Assembly (NCBI GenBank): GCA_016126655.1
Contig: CP065955.1
Coordinates: 2,240,001 to 2,304,000, forward strand
Source: Aerococcaceae bacterium zg-1292
GTDB taxonomy: Bacteria > Bacillota > Bacilli > Lactobacillales > Aerococcaceae
Direction of reading: 5' to 3'
DNA: 64,000 nt
Positions 62,513 to 64,000 of the stretch are shown here, in pieces. The notes under the pieces are model-generated. The model was not told the origin of the DNA and did not search any database. It saw nothing but the letters and a program-made list of their open reading frames with translations. Both the position numbers and the translations under genes were made by a program. The number at the start of each line of letters is the position of its first letter. Position 1 is the stretch's first letter.

Positions 62513-62782
62513 TTACCAACTAGCTTTTTTCACACCTGGAATTAATCCTTTATGTGCCAATTGTCTAAAATTCACCCGTGATAAGCCAAATTTACGCATA
62601 TAGCCACGAGGGCGCCCATCAATTTGGTCACGCAACTTCAAACGATTGGGATTAGAATTCTTTGGTAGAGCCGCCAAGCCTGCATAGTCCTTATTCGCTT
62701 TTAATTCTTTACGAATATCTGCATAGGCGTCGACTAATTGTACTTGTTTTTGATATTTCGCAATTTTTGATTTTTTTGCCAT
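62513..62782 (-). CDS. rpsN: 30S ribosomal protein S14, zinc-independent form
   Basis: The 89-residue protein is the long S14 type with no CxxC zinc ribbon (no cysteines at all): [12 protein letters not shown] at the N-terminus and [24 protein letters not shown] at the end. Bacteria swap this in for the zinc-binding S14 when zinc is scarce. The ATG at 62782 follows AAAGGAG. It is the second gene of a Zur-type operon. The presence of a main zinc-type S14 elsewhere is expected but not seen here. Confidence 0.95.
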   Translation of the reverse strand: MAKKSKIAKYQKQVQLVDAYADIRKELKANKDYAGLAALPKNSNPNRLKLRDQIDGRPRGYMRKFGLSRVNFRQLAHKGLIPGVKKASW

Positions 62783-62796
62783 GGGTACTCCTTTTC

Positions 62797-62891
62797 TAGC
62801 TCGCTTGAAACGGTTGGATGCCCTTGGCACAAATTACCTAGAGAACTTTCTCTCTAACGCTTGCCATCTAAGCATCCAAACTCAATCTTAC
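62797..62891 (+). repeat. Leader-hairpin repeat, copy M (between rpmG and rpsN)
   Basis: TTGGATG (62814-62820) pairs with CATCCAA (62873-62879): a third stem sequence, still fully complementary. On the mRNA sense it ends GAGCTAGAAAAGGAGT, the same junction and ribosome binding site as copy K. Confidence 0.8.
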
Positions 62892-62893
62892 GC

Positions 62894-63046
62894 TTATTTT
62901 TTCACTTCTTTAAAGATTGCGCGGCGACGTAATTTTGGTGAATATTTTTTCAACTCTAAACGGTCTGGGTTATTACGTTTATTTTTACTCGTAATATAAC
63001 AACGTTCTCCTGTTTCTGTACACTCCATTAATATATTTACTCGCAT
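62894..63046 (-). CDS. rpmG: 50S ribosomal protein L33, zinc-independent form
   Basis: The 50-residue protein reads [19 protein letters not shown] and ends [17 protein letters not shown]. It has two isolated cysteines but no pair of CxxC motifs, so it is the form that works without zinc. The ATG at 63046 follows AGAGG; an upstream in-frame ATG runs through the promoter. It leads the operon with S14 and the small basic protein. Two Zur-type boxes overlap its promoter. Confidence 0.93.
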   Translation of the reverse strand: MRVNILMECTETGERCYITSKNKRNNPDRLELKKYSPKLRRRAIFKEVKK

Positions 63047-63072
63047 CGTTGAAACCTCTTTTCTTTTATTAA

Positions 63073-63115
63073 TCGTAATAGTTATCATTATAGAGTAATC
63101 ATTACGATTTTTCAA
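63073..63115 (-). promoter_or_regulatory. Promoter with two Zur-type boxes
   Basis: On the minus strand TTGAAA (63110-63115), a 17-base spacer and TATAAT (63087-63092). Box 1, GAGTAATCATTACGA (63093-63107), fills the spacer and matches TCGTAATnATTACGA at 12 of 14 positions. Box 2, TCGTAATAGTTATCA (63073-63087), matches at 11 and abuts the -10. This is the B. subtilis-type Zur consensus, implying repression when zinc is plentiful. Confidence 0.88.
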
Positions 63116-63176
63116 CTACTTTTTGTGAAAAAATATAAATCCTGCATTATTTTTCCCTTTAGAGTGCGTTCTATTC

Positions 63177-63206
63177 TTGTCACGTTCAATATTAGTTTGT
63201 TATAAT
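63177..63206 (+). promoter_or_regulatory. Promoter of the flavin reductase genes
   Basis: TTGTCA (63177-63182), an 18-base spacer and TATAAT (63201-63206). The leader to the start codon is over 110 bases long. Confidence 0.75.
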
Positions 63207-63213
63207 GAGCGTA

Positions 63214-63247
63214 AAGGAACAATATTTATTGTAATGTTCCCTTTTAA
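63214..63247 (+). promoter_or_regulatory. Leader hairpin, possible attenuator
   Basis: GGAACA and TGTTCC, extended by AAA/TTT with one mismatch, form a stem soon after the promoter, followed by CTTTT. It may be a weak terminator within the leader. Confidence 0.4.
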
Positions 63248-63326
63248 AAACACAGTATCATATAGTAATGATGAAGCGTCTATATTTTCGCATCATACAA
63301 AACTTAGATAGAAAGGATTATATCAC

Positions 63327-63932
63327 ATGAAATTAATTGGACTCGTTGGTACAAACTCTTCGAAATCGACCAACCGACAACTATTACAATTTATGTCAAA
63401 ACATTTCAACGACAAAGCAGAAATCGAAGTGTTAGAAATCAGTCATTTACCATTCTTTAACAAACCAGAATCAATGACTGTCCCAGAAAGTGTCACAGCA
63501 TTAGCTGACAAAATTGCGGAGGCCGATGGTGTAATTATTTCAACACCAGAATATGACCATGCAGTACCTGCTGCTTTGATGAATGCCTTAGCTTGGTTAT
63601 CATACGGCATCCACCCACTATTAAATAAACCCATCATGATTACTGGTGCCTCTTACGGAACATTAGGTTCTTCTCGTGCTCAAGCGCATTTGCATCAAAT
63701 TTTGAACTCACCTGAGATTAAAGCACGCGTGATGACTGGTTCTGATTATTTATTAGCACATTCATTACAAGCATTTGATGAAAGTGGCGACATGATTAAT
63801 GAAGAAAGCAAAGAAAAACTATCAAAAGCAATCGATGATTTCCGCGTATTTGTTAAAATTACACAACAATTATCGAATACATATGATTTATTAGAAAAAG
63901 AAGTCGAAAACTTCGATTGGGAAAATTTATAG
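63327..63932 (+). CDS. NAD(P)H-dependent FMN reductase
   Basis: The 201-residue protein has a flavodoxin-like fold: GLVGTNSSKSTNRQLLQF (about 5-22, FMN phosphate loop), IISTPEYDHAVPAALMNALAWLSYG (about 70-94) with the PEYxxxxPAxLKNAxDW signature, and MITGASYGTLGSSRAQAHL. It reduces FMN or small quinone and azo compounds. GAAAGGA precedes the ATG. A second paralogue begins ten bases after its stop, so it is the first of a tandem pair. Confidence 0.9.
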   Translation: MKLIGLVGTNSSKSTNRQLLQFMSKHFNDKAEIEVLEISHLPFFNKPESMTVPESVTALADKIAEADGVIISTPEYDHAVPAALMNALAWLSYGIHPLLNKPIMITGASYGTLGSSRAQAHLHQILNSPEIKARVMTGSDYLLAHSLQAFDESGDMINEESKEKLSKAIDDFRVFVKITQQLSNTYDLLEKEVENFDWENL

Positions 63933-63942
63933 GAGGTCGCTC

Positions 63943-64000
63943 ATGAAAATTATTGGACTAGTCGGCACAAACGCTGAACAATCATATAATCGTCAGTTAT
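63943..64000 (+). CDS. Second NAD(P)H-dependent FMN reductase (3' end outside window)
   Basis: Nineteen codons are visible: MKIIGLVGTNAEQSYNRQL, nearly identical in pattern to the start of the preceding gene (MKLIGLVGTN...NRQL). AGGAGG lies seven bases before the ATG, overlapping the previous stop region, so the pair is an operon that arose by tandem duplication. Confidence 0.85.
   Translation, partial: MKIIGLVGTNAEQSYNRQL

Overview
The window is low-GC, densely packed Gram-positive DNA. Strong Shine-Dalgarno sites, a T-box leader, MurT/GatD, GPH and PTS sugar systems, an Rgg-type regulator and Zur-controlled zinc-free ribosomal proteins point to a member of the Lactobacillales, perhaps the Aerococcaceae or Carnobacteriaceae. 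The family is inferred from gene content only. I saw no rRNA, tRNA or CRISPR array.

Layout. 1-3.0 kb holds housekeeping genes on the minus strand: a metallophosphoesterase, a formate/nitrite channel and an rRNA m5U methyltransferase. 3.1-6.1 kb is a possible peptide-signalling locus: a 15-codon ORF with a strong ribosome binding site and its own terminator, an Rgg-like regulator, and a divergent ABC half-exporter. 6.3-13.5 kb carries a two-component system, an HD protein, brnQ behind a T-box, MGMT and OsmC proteins, and an Old Yellow Enzyme. A decayed IS30-family transposase follows. 14.4-21.1 kb is a beta-glucoside locus: GPH symporter, a GH3 enzyme with permuted domain order, a GH1 enzyme and a divergent AraC regulator. 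21.4-24.8 kb is an operon of a LacI regulator, an Nramp-fold transporter lacking the metal-binding motifs, and a DHDPS-family aldolase. 25-34 kb has a deoxynucleoside kinase, a hydrolase, tpx, a nitronate monooxygenase-like enzyme, two TetR genes, a GPH transporter, a split chromate transporter and a DJ-1 protein. 34-36.7 kb has a broken pRiA4b ORF-3-like gene and an IS1634-type insertion sequence. 36.7-42 kb is a rhamnoside locus (GH78, SGNH esterase, alpha/beta esterase, AraC). 42-50 kb holds an ATPase with no normal start codon, a HIRAN protein, a DAP-dehydrogenase-like gene with a MerR regulator, a GNAT, and an Old Yellow Enzyme with a LysR regulator. 50.5-55.6 kb is a PTS alpha-glucoside locus (MFS, GH4, EIICB, RpiR). 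55.8-61.5 kb has murT-gatD, lplA, an MBL-fold protein and an M42 aminopeptidase. 62-63.1 kb is a zinc-starvation operon (L33, S14 and a 39-residue basic protein), followed by tandem flavin reductases.

The most striking feature is a family of roughly 100-120 bp imperfect hairpins in at least fifteen copies. Almost all copies end within a few bases of a Shine-Dalgarno site, in one fixed orientation to the downstream gene. Their stems differ in sequence but stay complementary, as expected for structures kept by compensatory change. Some copies are tandem or nested in one another. A second, unrelated repeat of about 190 bp occurs twice (44.4 and 61.9 kb).

Regulatory sites readable from sequence include two Zur-type boxes on a -35/-10 pair, a MerR promoter with a 19-bp spacer and central dyad, a LacI-type palindrome before the aldolase operon, a palindrome and a possible cre site before the PTS operon, and a long inverted repeat between the AraC gene and the beta-glucoside genes.
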